DNA of 64,000 bases, taken from NCBI RefSeq assembly GCF_020085105.1, contig NC_058051.1, positions 1,910,001-1,974,000 on the forward strand, given 5' to 3'. Positions within the stretch are counted from its first letter, which is position 1; the number at the start of each line of letters is the position of its first letter. Position numbers and translations under genes: made by a program. The DNA is from Siniperca chuatsi (lineage: Eukaryota > Chordata > Actinopteri > Centrarchiformes > Sinipercidae). This document shows positions 49,011 to 60,560 of the stretch, piece by piece. The notes under the pieces were generated by a model. The model saw nothing but the letters and a program-made list of their open reading frames with translations, was not told the DNA's origin and ran no database searches.

Positions 49011-51293
49011 GTAACTATAAAGATCCACATCTGCTCTGTTTTAATAAATGGACACAATGGTCCTATACTAAGTGCTAGTTCATTTTGATGGTTAAAATAA
49101 AGCCCTGACACACAGACAGGATTGCTGTCCTCTGCATATGGTCAAGTGTCATAATAATGACATAAAACATAAAAAGGAAATAAAAATAAACACAAGTCAG
49201 ACGAACCTCCCTTTAGCTAAAAGACCTGATTGAAATGTTGCATGACAGCATGCTCTGAGTGTCGTATTAACTCCTTAACCACAAAGTGCCAAACACTGTG
49301 GAACTAAAGCTGTCTGTGTAGAGAGTCGAGGCAACCTCTGCTGTCCTCAGCCTTTACTCAGCTGATACTTCCTGTTTCTATGTGTGGACTATCAGTACAC
49401 CGTCATGGACATCTCGTGGCTGAGAAGTGCTTTAAATATGTGAGCGCTTGTTGCACTCACCGTCACAACAAGGGGAACTGACACCTGATGGAAAAAAGGA
49501 AATGCTGTGTGGCGAAAGGGGAATAGATGAATGATTAAACATGAGCTCAGACAAAGAAAAGGTTATTGAAAATGAGCATGTTAAAGATAAATGGAAGAGA
49601 AAATGAATTGATTTATTCAACAATATCAACTGATCGGAGCAAAGGAAAAGGATTTTAATTGTTTACATAATGAACCTGATTTAAGGGGAAAGCATACAGC
49701 TTTATTTCTCCTTTACAGTTTTATTTATTAATGTATTCAGTTATACATTTTGACTTGTCAGATAATGTATTATTGATTTATGTTGCCATAATGAATCAGT
49801 ATTCCTTTTATAACTTGTATTTGCTAAAATATGCACAGCTGCTCTGATGAACAACAAAAAACAGACCATAATAAACCCATAACAGCTTGGCTTGTTGATG
49901 CCACATGGGGAAAGTTTTTCTTTCCTTTTAAAATGTATACTTCCAAACAATCTGTGGTCATTCCAAACCCTGGTTGTTCCCCAGATTTCTCTCGGCGTTA
50001 CACATAATCATAAAGAGAAACAATTTGTTCTAATTAAATGCATTTTATTTAATGCGTGTTTAGTGTGATATTGTGAGTTCAGTATATTTACTCCTTTGGA
50101 GCAGAACAGATAAGACTTACAGCACACTGCAGGGCGGCTCTGGCTCTTTTAAACCAGCCTTTTACACTTCATCTGCACAAGTAAACAGCTGTTTCTTTCA
50201 TTTTTGTTATGCCTGAAATCAAGAACAAATGCGACCTTACTCAATAACTAAATGCTTATGGATTTATGGAGTCTACATTTCAGGACTGTAGCATTTTGTC
50301 GGAGCAGTGGTGGTTGTCTGAGCAGAGACGTGGCTGCTTTTTCCTCACCTGTATTGCACACCATGTGATATTTTCCTTTGCACACTTCTTTGAGCTGCTG
50401 ACTTTGACATGTGTAAGCCACCTCCAGGTACTTGTAAGTGTCGGTACACTGAGCTGCTTGCTCTCATAGTGCAGCTGTTTTTCCCATTACACCTGTGGAT
50501 GCAGAGTGACATGAGTGAATGCGCACTGCAGCAGATGAAATCTGGGCTCTCCTTCAAGCTTTTAATTTGAGTTTTCTCAACCGTTTGTTAGAGCACATTT
50601 TGAGTTGTGATATCTTGAAAAACTTGTATTGAACTCACCCTGAATGGGCATCTCTAGCACTCTGCTGAAACATGTTTTCTGACCGTAAACTGTTGTCAGT
50701 ACGATAAATCTGTTATTCCATTGTATATTTGTTGAAATTGTTATATCTGTAGGATTTTTCAGACATTTTTGAGATGTTTTCAAAAATGCAGTCACTAATT
50801 AGCTAACTCCAGGGTGATACTGATACTGGTAATAAGGATTCAACAAAGTAAAGTTCTTCTCTCTGATCAGTGGGGGCTGTGTAACTTCTGTCCAAAGTCC
50901 AGATTGAAATGTATGGGAACAACTTTTCATGTGTTTGAATTCAAGTCAGCAGTGGTTCAAAACACAAGTCAAAGATTGCGCTGCACATTGTGTGACTTTA
51001 TTATTATATTTATTTGTTTTTAAAAACGTTTCACATGTATGCTGCATGTTCTTTTTTGTGCTCGTGTCCATGAAAATAGATTTTAATAAATGATGGCTCA
51101 CTTTTGGCCACTTGGGCTCAGTGGAAACAAGCTGTGAACATAACACTGACACACTATTACCTCGATATGCAAACAATGTACTGATGTGATAATGTATTGA
51201 TGAGTTGATCCAGCAGTTACGGAGCAGCATGATCCTTCATTGGGAGTGGTGTTTGTGTCACCTGAACATCACAACAGCAGCATGTCTTGGTCT
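49011..51293. other. Single-copy AT-rich region, no recognisable gene
   Basis: Starts at the array edge. A short piece at 49100-49145 resembles 16260-16315 of the unit spacer (GCCCTGA...ACAGACAGGAT). None of the open frames of 60-95 codons shows a domain or flanking splice signals. Confidence 0.4.
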
Positions 51294-51493
51294 CAGCCCG
51301 TGGGCAAGTCATTCAACGTTACCTGACGCACAAATCATGGCTGGAACAGTGCCGTGTGGCTCGGCCCGCGCTGTGGCTGTGTTCAAACACCGGAGGCTTT
51401 TTCAGCGCTCACACTGAGCAGACCGAGAGCAGATATTCTCTGAATCTGACAAAAAGACGTGTATTGGATGAGAACCGCTGACCCCACCTTTAA
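51294..51493. mobile_element. MITE-like element, left end missing
   Basis: Related to 9648-9906, sharing the interior and the right terminus CCCCACCTTTAA. Confidence 0.55.
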
Positions 51494-51639
51494 CTGTGTC
51501 TGACTGCTGTTTGCTGCTGAGCAGGTAGTGTACAGTGGCTTTATCAAAGCTTTTTCATATATCATAACACATATCTATATATATAATGCTGCAGCTTCAT
51601 GGACTCTCTCGACATTCATTTTGTGACAAACTGCTTTTC

Positions 51640-52640
51640 TATGAATCGAGGTAATGATGTATTTTACATCCCTACCCTCATCCAAAAGAGAAAATCACAC
51701 CCAAACAGAAACCAACAGAATATACACAGCGTGAAGCCTGTGAAGGTCACACCTGTTTTTAGCAGCAATCCCTGTCTCAAAATTGGCTTTTAATTCATGA
51801 TCAAATCCTCGAACGTGGTTTTAATATTTGTGGACTCTGTGAAACCTGGTTGTCCACAGATAACACACTGCCTTTGGTTGAAGCGTCACATCCTAACTTT
51901 CTACACTCCCAAATCGCCCGTAACAAAAAAGGTGGCAGTGTTGCACTAATCTGCGACTCCAATTACTCTTCATCCCAGAACTAAGAGGCTACTCACTTCT
52001 CATCATTTGAGGTACTTTTAATGTCCTTCTCTCCGCCCTTGCCCAACACAAACTTTCCCCTTCTCACAATTCCTGGACGAAATTTCAGAGTTTATCTCAG
52101 ATCTTGTAACTTGTGCATCATTATAACTGCCGACTGTAATATTCATTTTAACGACACATCCAATGCACTAAAGCGAGCCTTCAAAACAATACTTGATACA
52201 TTTGGTTTTGCTCAGGCTGTCTCTGACCCCACACAGCGCAGCGGTCACACCATGGGTTTACTGTTCCTCCCTGATCTTACAGTCTCCCTGGCTCCATCAG
52301 TATCCGATCACTCTCGGATTCTATTTAATGTTCATATGCCGCCCATTTCTCAATATTGCTGCCCTCCCAAAAAGAGCTGCGTTATCAATACATCAGCCAG
52401 AGCAGCTCTTCCTCACGCTCTTAAGAAACTGAATAATTATCCCAGCTGGCTCTCTGGATAGCTTAACAAATAAACCACATAGCACCTTACTGGGTGTGCT
52501 CGACTCTGTAGCCCCCCTTCAGGTGAGAAAACGCTCCTCACCCTCCCTCAATACCTCCACTGCTTTAACAACAGCTGTACCAGATTCTGATGCAGCTGAT
52601 GGCTAAGGACCTTCTGAATTATTTTACTGAGGATGGTAAG
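51640..52640 (+). mobile_element. LINE endonuclease fragment, different family
   Basis: The + strand reads as an APE-type endonuclease with frame breaks: CETWLSTDNTLPLVEA near 51840, RNKKGGSVALICDSNYSS near 51920, then in the frame 52021-52461 TADCNIHFNDTSNALKRA, DTFGFAQAVSDPTQRSGHT and SDHSRILFNVHMP, the latter carrying the SDH motif. An early LTTADCN replaces the GDFN motif. It is not closely similar to the LINE at 2838. No polymerase follows, so it is a 5' fragment. Confidence 0.7.
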
Positions 52641-53015
52641 GTTTGACATAGTTATTTCGTATAGGAGGGTTAACATTGTTCTTTACTAATAGGGGCTGAA
52701 AACAGATGGCTTTCACGAATGCGGAAAAATGCCAGTCTCTAGGAAACATGGTGAGTATATGATCTGCTAAATGAAAATAAAAGATAATAAAAAGGTTGCA
52801 CTTAATAAATGTATCATTTGGTTAAACCGTCTGTGTGCAAAAACTGCAGAAGCAGCCGCTAACAGAGCTCCACCACGAGAGACACACCGAGGCTTACATG
52901 AACAGACAAGAGCAAACGTTCCATCACACAGGACAGACACGACAAAAATGCAAGTCAGGGGAGGACAAATACAGACATGTCCCCCACCACACACACACAC
53001 ACCTCCCTCAGTACA
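52641..53015. other. Intergenic, no gene
   Basis: Contains a CA-rich stretch at 52986-53002. No supported coding sequence. Confidence 0.4.
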
Positions 53016-53391
53016 CACTGCAAAAACAAAAAAGTTAAGAAAACTCAAAATTTCGAGAAGAATTTTGTTTTGACCATTTATTCTAATTTATTAAGTTTTG
53101 GCTTTTAAGTTTGTCCAACTTTAAACGTTTGCTTTCAGTTTGCTTTAGTTAAAGGTCACTCGAATTATGTTGAGTCAAATCTGATCCTTCATTTGCTACA
53201 GCATGATTGTTACAGTTTTGCTGTATTGCCAGCAGCCACATTCGGACCAGCATCAGCATGACTTTACAATAAATCAGCTAAAGATTTAAGTTACATTTGT
53301 TGGGACATTTTTTCTAGAAATGGTAAAATGTTATAATCTTGTCAAACTTAAGGTACAAACTTAAAATACATAGGTTGGTCTTTTTACAGTG
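53016..53391. mobile_element. Candidate MITE with CACTG ends
   Basis: Left end CACTGCAAAAACAAAAAAGT and right end TCTTTTTACAGTG form an imperfect inverted repeat of about 12 bp around 376 bp of AT-rich, non-coding sequence. The superfamily is uncertain (hAT or CACTA-type ends are possible). Confidence 0.4.
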
Positions 53392-54049
53392 ATCACATAC
53401 ACAGACATATATTCATTATGCAGCAATCAGGACAGTGAAAAGGTTGCTTCCTTCCCTTTTCACTGTAAGCCCTGTTCCCCAACATCAGCAGGTTTGTGTG
53501 TTCAGTTTTAAAAGTCTCTGTGATAATGCAGGGAAGAAAAGGGAGAAAACAGAAAGGGAGGAAAAATAACTCTTTGCTCCAAACAGAGAATGAGAGAGTA
53601 AGATAGCAAGCAAAAAAGCAGAGACTGGAGAAACAGAGGAAAGAAGAAAGAGAGGAAATAAATACCGACAAAAGAAGAACAAAACTTTTCGCTTGGCTTT
53701 ATGACAAATATATTATATATACACACACACCATTCCAAAACCAAAATCTCTACTAGAGGATTTACAAAGTTTATAGCTTGAATATAAGGCACCAACATTT
53801 AATAATAGTGGTAACCATCTCACCTTTTCCCCCTCTATAATTTAGCACCATTTTATAGAGACATTATCTGATAAACTGTTCCATCACATTGGTAATTCAT
53901 TAGCTCCATTTAATTATTTCAGTGCTTCAGTTTGTACTGTTGAGTTACTTTATCTGTTCCCTCATCTTAATGATTTGTGCCCTTCAACTACTTTATTAAT
54001 TTCCTTAAATTAATAGCATTTTAGATTTCACCTCTTTGTCCGTCAACAC
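53392..54049. other. Intergenic, no gene
   Basis: Purine-rich tract at 53525-53690 gives minus-strand frames of low complexity (Leu/Phe/Ser rich), which I do not consider coding. Confidence 0.4.
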
Positions 54050-54250
54050 TCTCACCAAGAGTTACTTGGATCTTGCGCTGAGATACATGGAGACACTTCT
54101 GGTTTTTAACATTGTTGAATTATCTTTAAAATCCCTTAAATGTATTTTACAGAATAACGGATGACTACAAAAACTTGGATGATACTGCAGATGTCATCCA
54201 GTTTATAGAGACTCAGCTTCAGCATTCTGGAGCACCTAATGTCACCTGAT
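54050..54250 (+). pseudogene. Remnant resembling an integrase-core transposon protein
   Basis: Two short frames read SYLDLALRYMETLLVFNIVE (about 54061-54120) and DYKNLDDTADVIQFIETQLQ (about 54167-54226), separated by a frameshift and stop. The order resembles the N-terminal region of DDE integrase-core proteins common in fish genomes. The identification rests on remembered family resemblance and is weak. Confidence 0.3.
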
Positions 54251-54650
54251 CAATACCCGGGATCAGCGTGAGGGAATTAAAGGGTACAGCTTTCCTAAAC
54301 TGAAGGAACAAATTAACATTAAGTGAACGGATTACTAATTGGAGGGAGCGACATCAACGTGTTCACATCTGCTAGCATCTGTACTGTTTTCTCTGCAGTG
54401 CTGTGAAGCAAAGATTCTTCTTTAATCATACTGAGGACTCCCACACAGATACACAGGTAGATACATTACATCAAAACAGTTGTGTGATTTTACGTTTTTT
54501 GTTTCTAACCATGAACCCAACGTTGAGAGCCACTCCTGTGGAGCGTTATCAGTGATATTTGGCAACTTGGACTCCACACGTTGGGGAATCATGAAGTTCT
54601 CATCAGTTTGTGAGTCTTCACACAAAAATCCACATTGGCTTATTTTTAAA
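54251..54650. other. 3' flank of the DNase gene
   Basis: Probably includes the 3' UTR of the minus-strand gene that ends at 54651. No clear AATAAA in the minus orientation close to the stop and no other gene. Confidence 0.35.
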
Positions 54651-57425
54651 CTACCATGTTAACATTTGGAAGACAAGATGGCTGAGGACGAACAAAGACA
54701 AGAACGTTAACTGAGAGGTTATCTGATTTGTGCCACTTAATGGAAAGGAAGCGGCGCCTCTGACGGAGCCTTTGTTTGCGGCGTCCTTCAGCAGGACCTC
54801 GACCGGGTAATGGTCACTGACCTCCAGCGCCTGAACAGAAACCACAGAAGAAACAGTTCACCAACCTCAGCTCTCATCTAGAGAACACATATTTTACTGT
54901 TTTAGTTCAGTCTGTCAAATTGTTTCAAATTTACAGGTTTACATCGACACACACACACACTCATAGAGACACATAGACCTGTTACCTGCTCCTCTGTGAG
55001 TTGGTATTCCACTTGGAAGTTAAATGGTTTGGCTGAAAGAGGCACAACTGCTGAGGCAAACCTTTCCCCATTCACAACGATCCTGTTGTAACGCACAGAA
55101 TGGACAGACCCAAAGACACAATTTACTGATGTTTTCTTTCATTTCTCTCATTTAAAATATGAAGGCATGTTAAGGAGTTAATGCCCCGTCACACCAGCAT
55201 TTAAAACGGCATTATTGCAATGCAGTTGCGGGATCAGCGGCTTCGCTCCCGGGCCCAGGTAAATTGCACCGGTCTTTTACGTCAAGTTCAACTTTGGTGA
55301 ACTCTGACACGTGAATTTGCGCCGTTGACATAACAGAAGAGGAATGGTTTATAGCCTGTTAGGAGACGGGAGGCGATGGTACAAATACATCTTTTGAATA
55401 AACTGTGTGAACTTTATTGTTCTGTTAGCAACCAAGCTAGCAAGCTCAGACACTGTTCACTGTGCCACTCAGAGTGTGAGTTTACCTGTCGTAGGTGCAG
55501 GAGGTGGTCGATCGCACAGTGGTGTCAGTCTTATCTGGAATGAGCCAAAAGAGGTTCTTCTCTGTAATCAGGCGCACATTCTTCCTGTTCTTCTTAGCAA
55601 GGTAGCCGCAGTCAGCGTTGAAGTCCCCGAGAAGCATCACATTCTGCTCATATACACACATACACAGCGACACTGATGGTAAGACTACAGCATCTTAATT
55701 AACTTGCATTTTAAAAGTGTCCTCCAGTTCTAGCAAAATGAGCCTTTACCTCAGTTTTCCACATACTCTTCACGTGTTGCAAAACATCATACAGTGCATC
55801 AAGCTCCTTAGTGGTGTTGGTTGGAGTGGTGTGCTGAGGTATGAGGACAAACTCCTTTATAGCTGAAGATATAGATGGGGGTTGGAGGGAGGGAGGATGC
55901 AGGGAAAGGTGTTTATATGCCTGAACATCACCACGCGTTTCAGTATCTTAGATGGACTCCTGAGTGCCAGAGAACTGACCTGTCTTGGGGGCTTTGAAGC
56001 GGACAACAAAGGGCTCTCTGGAGAAAGCGTCAACATCCCCTGGTCGATCATCTGGGTACTGATACTGGTCAGTGACTGCCACTGTATTAGTCCTGCACAC
56101 ATTCAGACAAACACAGTACAACCTAAACATTACTGCCTGTACTTAGGCTTCCTTAACATTTTGGTGACACACAGGGTTCAGCTCACCTGTAAACAAACAC
56201 ATACTGCTCCTGGTAGTCAGACCTGCCCAGCCTCTCACTGGACACAGCTTCATATTGATTTTCAGTGTCATAGCTGAATATTAAAGAGATCACAGACAGA
56301 AGAGTGGATACAAGTGTTAATACTGCTGTATGTGTGTGAGGAATAGTCTGAATGACGGCTGTGTTGCCCTGTACTGATGTGACTGTGCAGTCGGGTGGGC
56401 TAACTGTGTTTGTGTGGGAGTGAAAGGGAGTAATTAATCACCCGTTAAGGCGGTCAACCAGCAGAGCTACAGCTTTTTCTTTACTGTCTCTCACTTCCTG
56501 AAGCAGACACACATCACAGCGAGCGATGATCTGGAACAGATATCACGGCAATGAAAAAGTGACTTGCATTGAAACACACAGAAGTGAATGTTGCATTTTG
56601 GGTATGAGGATGCTAGCTATGTTATTGCCAGTGAGTGGTGAGCCTAGGCCATGGAGGTCTTGAAAAAGCTGGATATGGCGCTGCCATTCGGCCTTGCAGC
56701 CAATTTGTCCCAGTGGCCACTAACATGATTGCAACTGTAAAATCCGCTGCAGCCCAAAAAGCATTTTCCCCATAGACCACCGTTATAAGAGAGGCGTCTG
56801 TAAAACTGTGGACGGGACACCTCAAACTTCAAACAAGGTCAGTTATGACTCTTTGTATTATGACTTTTCAGTCCGCACTTCATCTGTTCTGTCTTGACAG
56901 CAGTGTACTGTCACTGAAAAGCCATTCCCTCAGCTGAAATAACTCATGCATACTTTTCAAGAAAAGGTGGTAAAAACGTTCATGTCACGTGTTGAAGTGA
57001 TGAAGAGCATGTCACACTATTCTTTATGCTGAATATTGTACAAAAATGTTATTGTGTGTTTGTTTGTGAGTGAAAGTATCATACACAGAAAAATGTCATA
57101 GCTATTGCTTCTTCCCATGCTTAGCTTAATGTTTTGCTCCATGGCAACCATGATAATGTACACTATACTAAAAAAATTACTTTTCTGAGCATATCATAAT
57201 TTTAAAATCAATTATACCATAACTAGTCTCTTTGCAATATAGTATCTCAGCCAAATGCATCCGTCGTTGTCTTACCCTGGTAAGGATGTTCATGACATTG
57301 ATCTTCTTGGACTTTGAATCCCCAAAGTGTTGGAGGTTGAAGGCACAGATCTTAAAATCTGAAGCCCCTTCAACCTCACAGACACCCACGAGGAAGGAGA
57401 GGACGAGGAGGGAGGAGGACCTCAT
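54651..57425 (-). CDS. dnase1l1l: DNase I-family endonuclease, dnase1l1-like, GPI-type C-terminus
   Basis: Eight coding exons on the minus strand, all GT-AG and in phase: 57425-57276, 56530-56442, 56273-56187, 56092-55980, 55862-55750, 55643-55486, 55082-54986, 54830-54651 (987 bp, 328 residues plus stop). The start was chosen at MRSSSLL because an acceptor (CTCCTGCAG) lies 9 bases upstream and a signal peptide (about 1-20) follows. Family motifs: ICAFNLQHFG (26-35), LLQEVRDS with E62, IPQHTTP with H157, GDFNADC with D191 and N193, DKTDTT with D224, and SDHYPVEV with D275/H276; C196 and C233 match the conserved disulfide. These correspond to the catalytic and metal-binding residues of DNase I. 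A C-terminal hydrophobic stretch (about 310-328) after a small-residue SGTN suggests a GPI anchor, as known for DNase1L1. It hydrolyses DNA with Ca/Mg, secreted or at the cell surface. DNase1L4 and 1L3 are less likely alternatives. Confidence 0.88.
56590..56870. repeat. Fish interspersed repeat in DNase intron 1
   Basis: The phrases GCAGCCCAAAAAGCATTTTC, CCCCATAGACCACCGTTAT and TAAAACTGTGGACGGGACAC are characteristic of a short repeat widely scattered in fish introns. Inferred from memory of the family. Confidence 0.4.
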
Positions 57426-58284
57426 GGCACAGAGCTGCAGGAGACAGTAACCTTGTGTGCGAAGACCAAAACACACACAGGGACGATTAGATTTGATTAA
57501 ACATCCATAGTTTGTTTACAAAAAAACTGCAGAAGCAGCAGTAACTGTAAACACTCAGTGGATCGCACACTGGGCTGCAGCACCCCCTAAAATCAGGCAT
57601 AATAAAAACCATCAGTTAAACTTATGACTTTCTCCTTTTTCACTGGGATTTAGTGCAGTATTTAAGGGAGGAAAGAGGAAACAACCCAGTTTCCGACCAA
57701 GGCGAGGCAGGTCGGATCTATCACATGCGCACACTCTGAGGAGTTTTAGGGAGTTTAGAGTGTCCCACTGGATCAAAGTAACCAAAGCCGACAGGGCACA
57801 TGGTCGACCGACCCAGAGAGTTCAATCCAGCCAGCTACAGCCAGAGTACACAAGGTAACTGCAATTACTGCCACTGTACAGTGACACACACGGGCCATTA
57901 GTACAACAGGATGTGTGCTTTGGTTATAGATCTAGATTATTAAATATATCTGGTAACTAGAGCTTGCTCAAATTTTTTTTAGGTTTGGCAGAGTATTCAT
58001 TTAATAATGTTTAAACGTACAGTACTCCCCGGAAAGAGAGAGAGAGGTCATGCATAAGGGCAGAAGTAGAGACACGAAACAAAAACTGATCATTTGATCA
58101 TGAAGCCTGAAGTCTCTCTGTGTAGTTCTCAGGTTCATCAGTGAAATGTGTGAACTACACAGCAAACAGAGCGACAGCTGTGTCACACCAACGGGTCCAT
58201 CGCTGGTCGAATGGGCGTCAGTACATCCTCCTGCATGAAATCACTCCCTCTTCCTCTCCTTGCAGTTTTCATGCATTAGTTCAG
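57426..58284. other. 5' region of the DNase gene
   Basis: A minus-strand acceptor (TCTCCTGCAG, ending 57435) directly before the start codon shows that the 5' UTR is split, so a non-coding first exon must lie further right. No promoter could be fixed. Nothing else is seen. Confidence 0.4.
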
Positions 58285-59639
58285 TGTTGTGAAGAAATCT
58301 AACCATAGATGTCCATAAATTAAGTTATGTGTTATAATGTTAAATGACACAGGGAAAAAGTATTGAACACGCTTACTGAAATTCATTTAATACTTCGTAC
58401 AAAAGCCTTTGTTGGAAATGACGGCTTCAAGACGCCTCCTGTGTGGAGAAACGAGTTGCATGCATTGCTGAAGTGTGATTTTGGCCCATTCTTCCACACA
58501 AACAGTCTTCAGATCTCTTCTGTGAACTCTGATCTTTAGTTCTTTCCATAGATTTTCAATTGGATCAAGTCAGGTGACTGGCTGGGCCGTTCCAGCAGCT
58601 TCATTTGCTTTCTCTGAAGCCAACAGAGTTTCCTTGGCTGTGTGTTTGGGATCATTGTCCACCCTCGTTTCATCTTCATCATCCTGGTAGATGGCAGCAG
58701 ATTTTTATCTAGAATGTCTGTACATTTTTCCATTCATCTTTCCTTCAGTTACATGAAGTTTGCCAGTACCGTATGCTGAGAAACGGCCCCACACCATGAT
58801 GTTTCCACCTCCGAACCTCACTGTCGGTGTGGTGTTTTGGGAGTGATGTGCAGTGCCATTTCTCCTCCAGACGTGGTGTGTATTATGGCATCCAAAGAGT
58901 TCCGTTTTGGTCTCATCTGACCAGACTATGTTCTCCCAGTATGTCGCAGGCTTGTCCAAACGTTGTGCAGCAAGCTTTAAACGAGCTTCAACATGCTTTT
59001 TCTTCAGTAATGGAGTCTCGCGTGGTGAGCATGCATACAGGCCACGGCGGCTGAGTACATTACTTATCGTTTTCTTTGAAACAGTTGTAGCTTCCTTCTG
59101 AAGCTGTCCACAAGTGGTCCTCTGCTCTTGAACAACTCCTCGACCAGGTGCTTCTTCCTGGAGCACCTGGACGTCCGCATTATGGCCCCAACAGTGCTCA
59201 CTGGAACATTCAGAGGTTTTGAAATCCTTCTGTAACCAGCGCCATCAGTATGTTTTGCAACAAGGTTGTGAAGGTCTTGAGAAAGCTCTTTGCTTTTATC
59301 CATCATGAGATGTTTCTTCTGTGACACCTTGGTGATGAGACACCTTTTTATAGGCCATCAGGTGGGACTGAACCAGCGGATATTAATTTGCACCGATTGT
59401 CTTGGCTTTTCAGGCCTTTTTGCACCTCCCTTTCTTCATGTGTTCAATACTTTTTCCCTGCGTCATTTAACATTATAACATATAACTTAATTTATGGACA
59501 TCTATGGTTTGATTTCTTTGCATGTGTGGATTTCATGAGTTGTTACCAACATCTGGTGAAAATTTCATTTCAATAGCACCTTTAGAAATATATTTACTGA
59601 GAAAAATGGTGACGTGTTCAACACTTATTTTATCCGCTG
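58285..59639 (-). mobile_element. Second Tc1-like transposon, left end truncated
   Basis: Outer right end CCGCTG next to TA (59640-59641). The long inverted repeat on the right (about 59440-59639) has only its inner part on the left (58303-58375; ATAGATGTCCATAAATTAAG and GGGAAAAAGTATTGAACAC are shared), so about 120 bp of the left end are gone. Minus-strand transposase pieces: 59064-59327 (helix-turn-helix, [19 protein letters not shown]), 58705-59166 ([11 protein letters not shown] with a catalytic [20 protein letters not shown]) and 58536-58733 (SQSPDLIQLKIYGKN, where PDLNPIE is usual). Frameshifts separate them. This is a different Tc1 family from 43369-44903. Confidence 0.88.
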
Positions 59640-59641
59640 TA

Positions 59642-60055
59642 TATATACAGAATAAAAATGATCCTGGCCATTCAAATGAATGCAAAAACCATGAATGTCG
59701 CACAGCATTGTGTATGACGTCATTAAATAGACTGAGTTTCTCTCAGCACCCCCAACTCTGACTGACTTCCAGCGTCCCTGATTGCACGTACTCAATACAC
59801 ACCACATGCACGCAAACCGACATGTTCTGTAGTATGCTGACACACATCCACATAACTACTAGGGATCAACATCTCTGTGGCCCAAACAGACAACCATGAT
59901 TTGAGGCAACATTAACTTAGCTTAACTTTTAACTTAAAAGTAAAAATTCACAAGAATCACAATAAACCAATGAAACCATCATGGCTACATACAGTGTAGT
60001 CTAGGTGGTGCAACAAAGAGAGCCACCAGATCAATTAAATAACACTAGCTTTATG
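59642..60055. other. Intergenic, no gene
   Basis: No motif, exon or repeat could be identified. Confidence 0.35.

Positions 60056-60105
<50 letters not shown>
60056..60105. repeat. (TG)n microsatellite
   Basis: About 50 bp of uninterrupted TG. Confidence 0.95.
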
Positions 60106-60110
<5 letters not shown>

Positions 60111-60261
60111 TTAAACATTAACTGCAGATTAGCTGGAGCCCCAGTAAACTCTGGTCTCAGTCCTATCTGCCTGTGGATCTTCTCAGTGGAGCTTCCTGTT
60201 TCCCCCAGCTCCCCAGGGCGAGTTAGGTCTGAAGGGTACGGTTTAGCTAACAGATGCGTTA

Positions 60262-60560
60262 AATTGTTAATAAATAATTGCTTTCTTGTTGAGAGTTAGA
60301 TGAGAGGATCAGTGCCACTCTCGTATCTCTTCGTAAAGTATGCTGCTACAGCTGGGAGATGGTTAGCTTAGCTTAGCATAAAGACTGGAAGCAGGGGGAA
60401 ACAGCTAGCCTGGCTCTGTCCGAAGTTCAACAATACTACCGGCACCTCCAAAGCTGATTAATTAACATGTGTTTTCGTTTGTTTAACTCGTACATAAACA
60501 GAAATGTAAAAAACAACAAGGTGTGGTTTTACAGGAAGTTACATGCTGGCTGTTTACAGC
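60262..60560 (+). repeat. Interspersed repeat of the GCTTAGCTTAGC family, diverged copy
   Basis: Shows GAGAGTTAGATGAGAGGATC, GGTTAGCTTAGCTTAGCATA, AAGACTGGAAGCAGGGGGAA and GTGGTTTTACAGGAAGTTAC in the family order. Distinct from the unit-borne copies at 21850 and 40281. Confidence 0.7.

Noticed and set aside
53393..53798. Three minus-strand frames rich in Leu, Phe and Ser resembling membrane proteins
   Set aside because: They come from one purine-rich tract read in three frames, with no consistent frame or splice signals.
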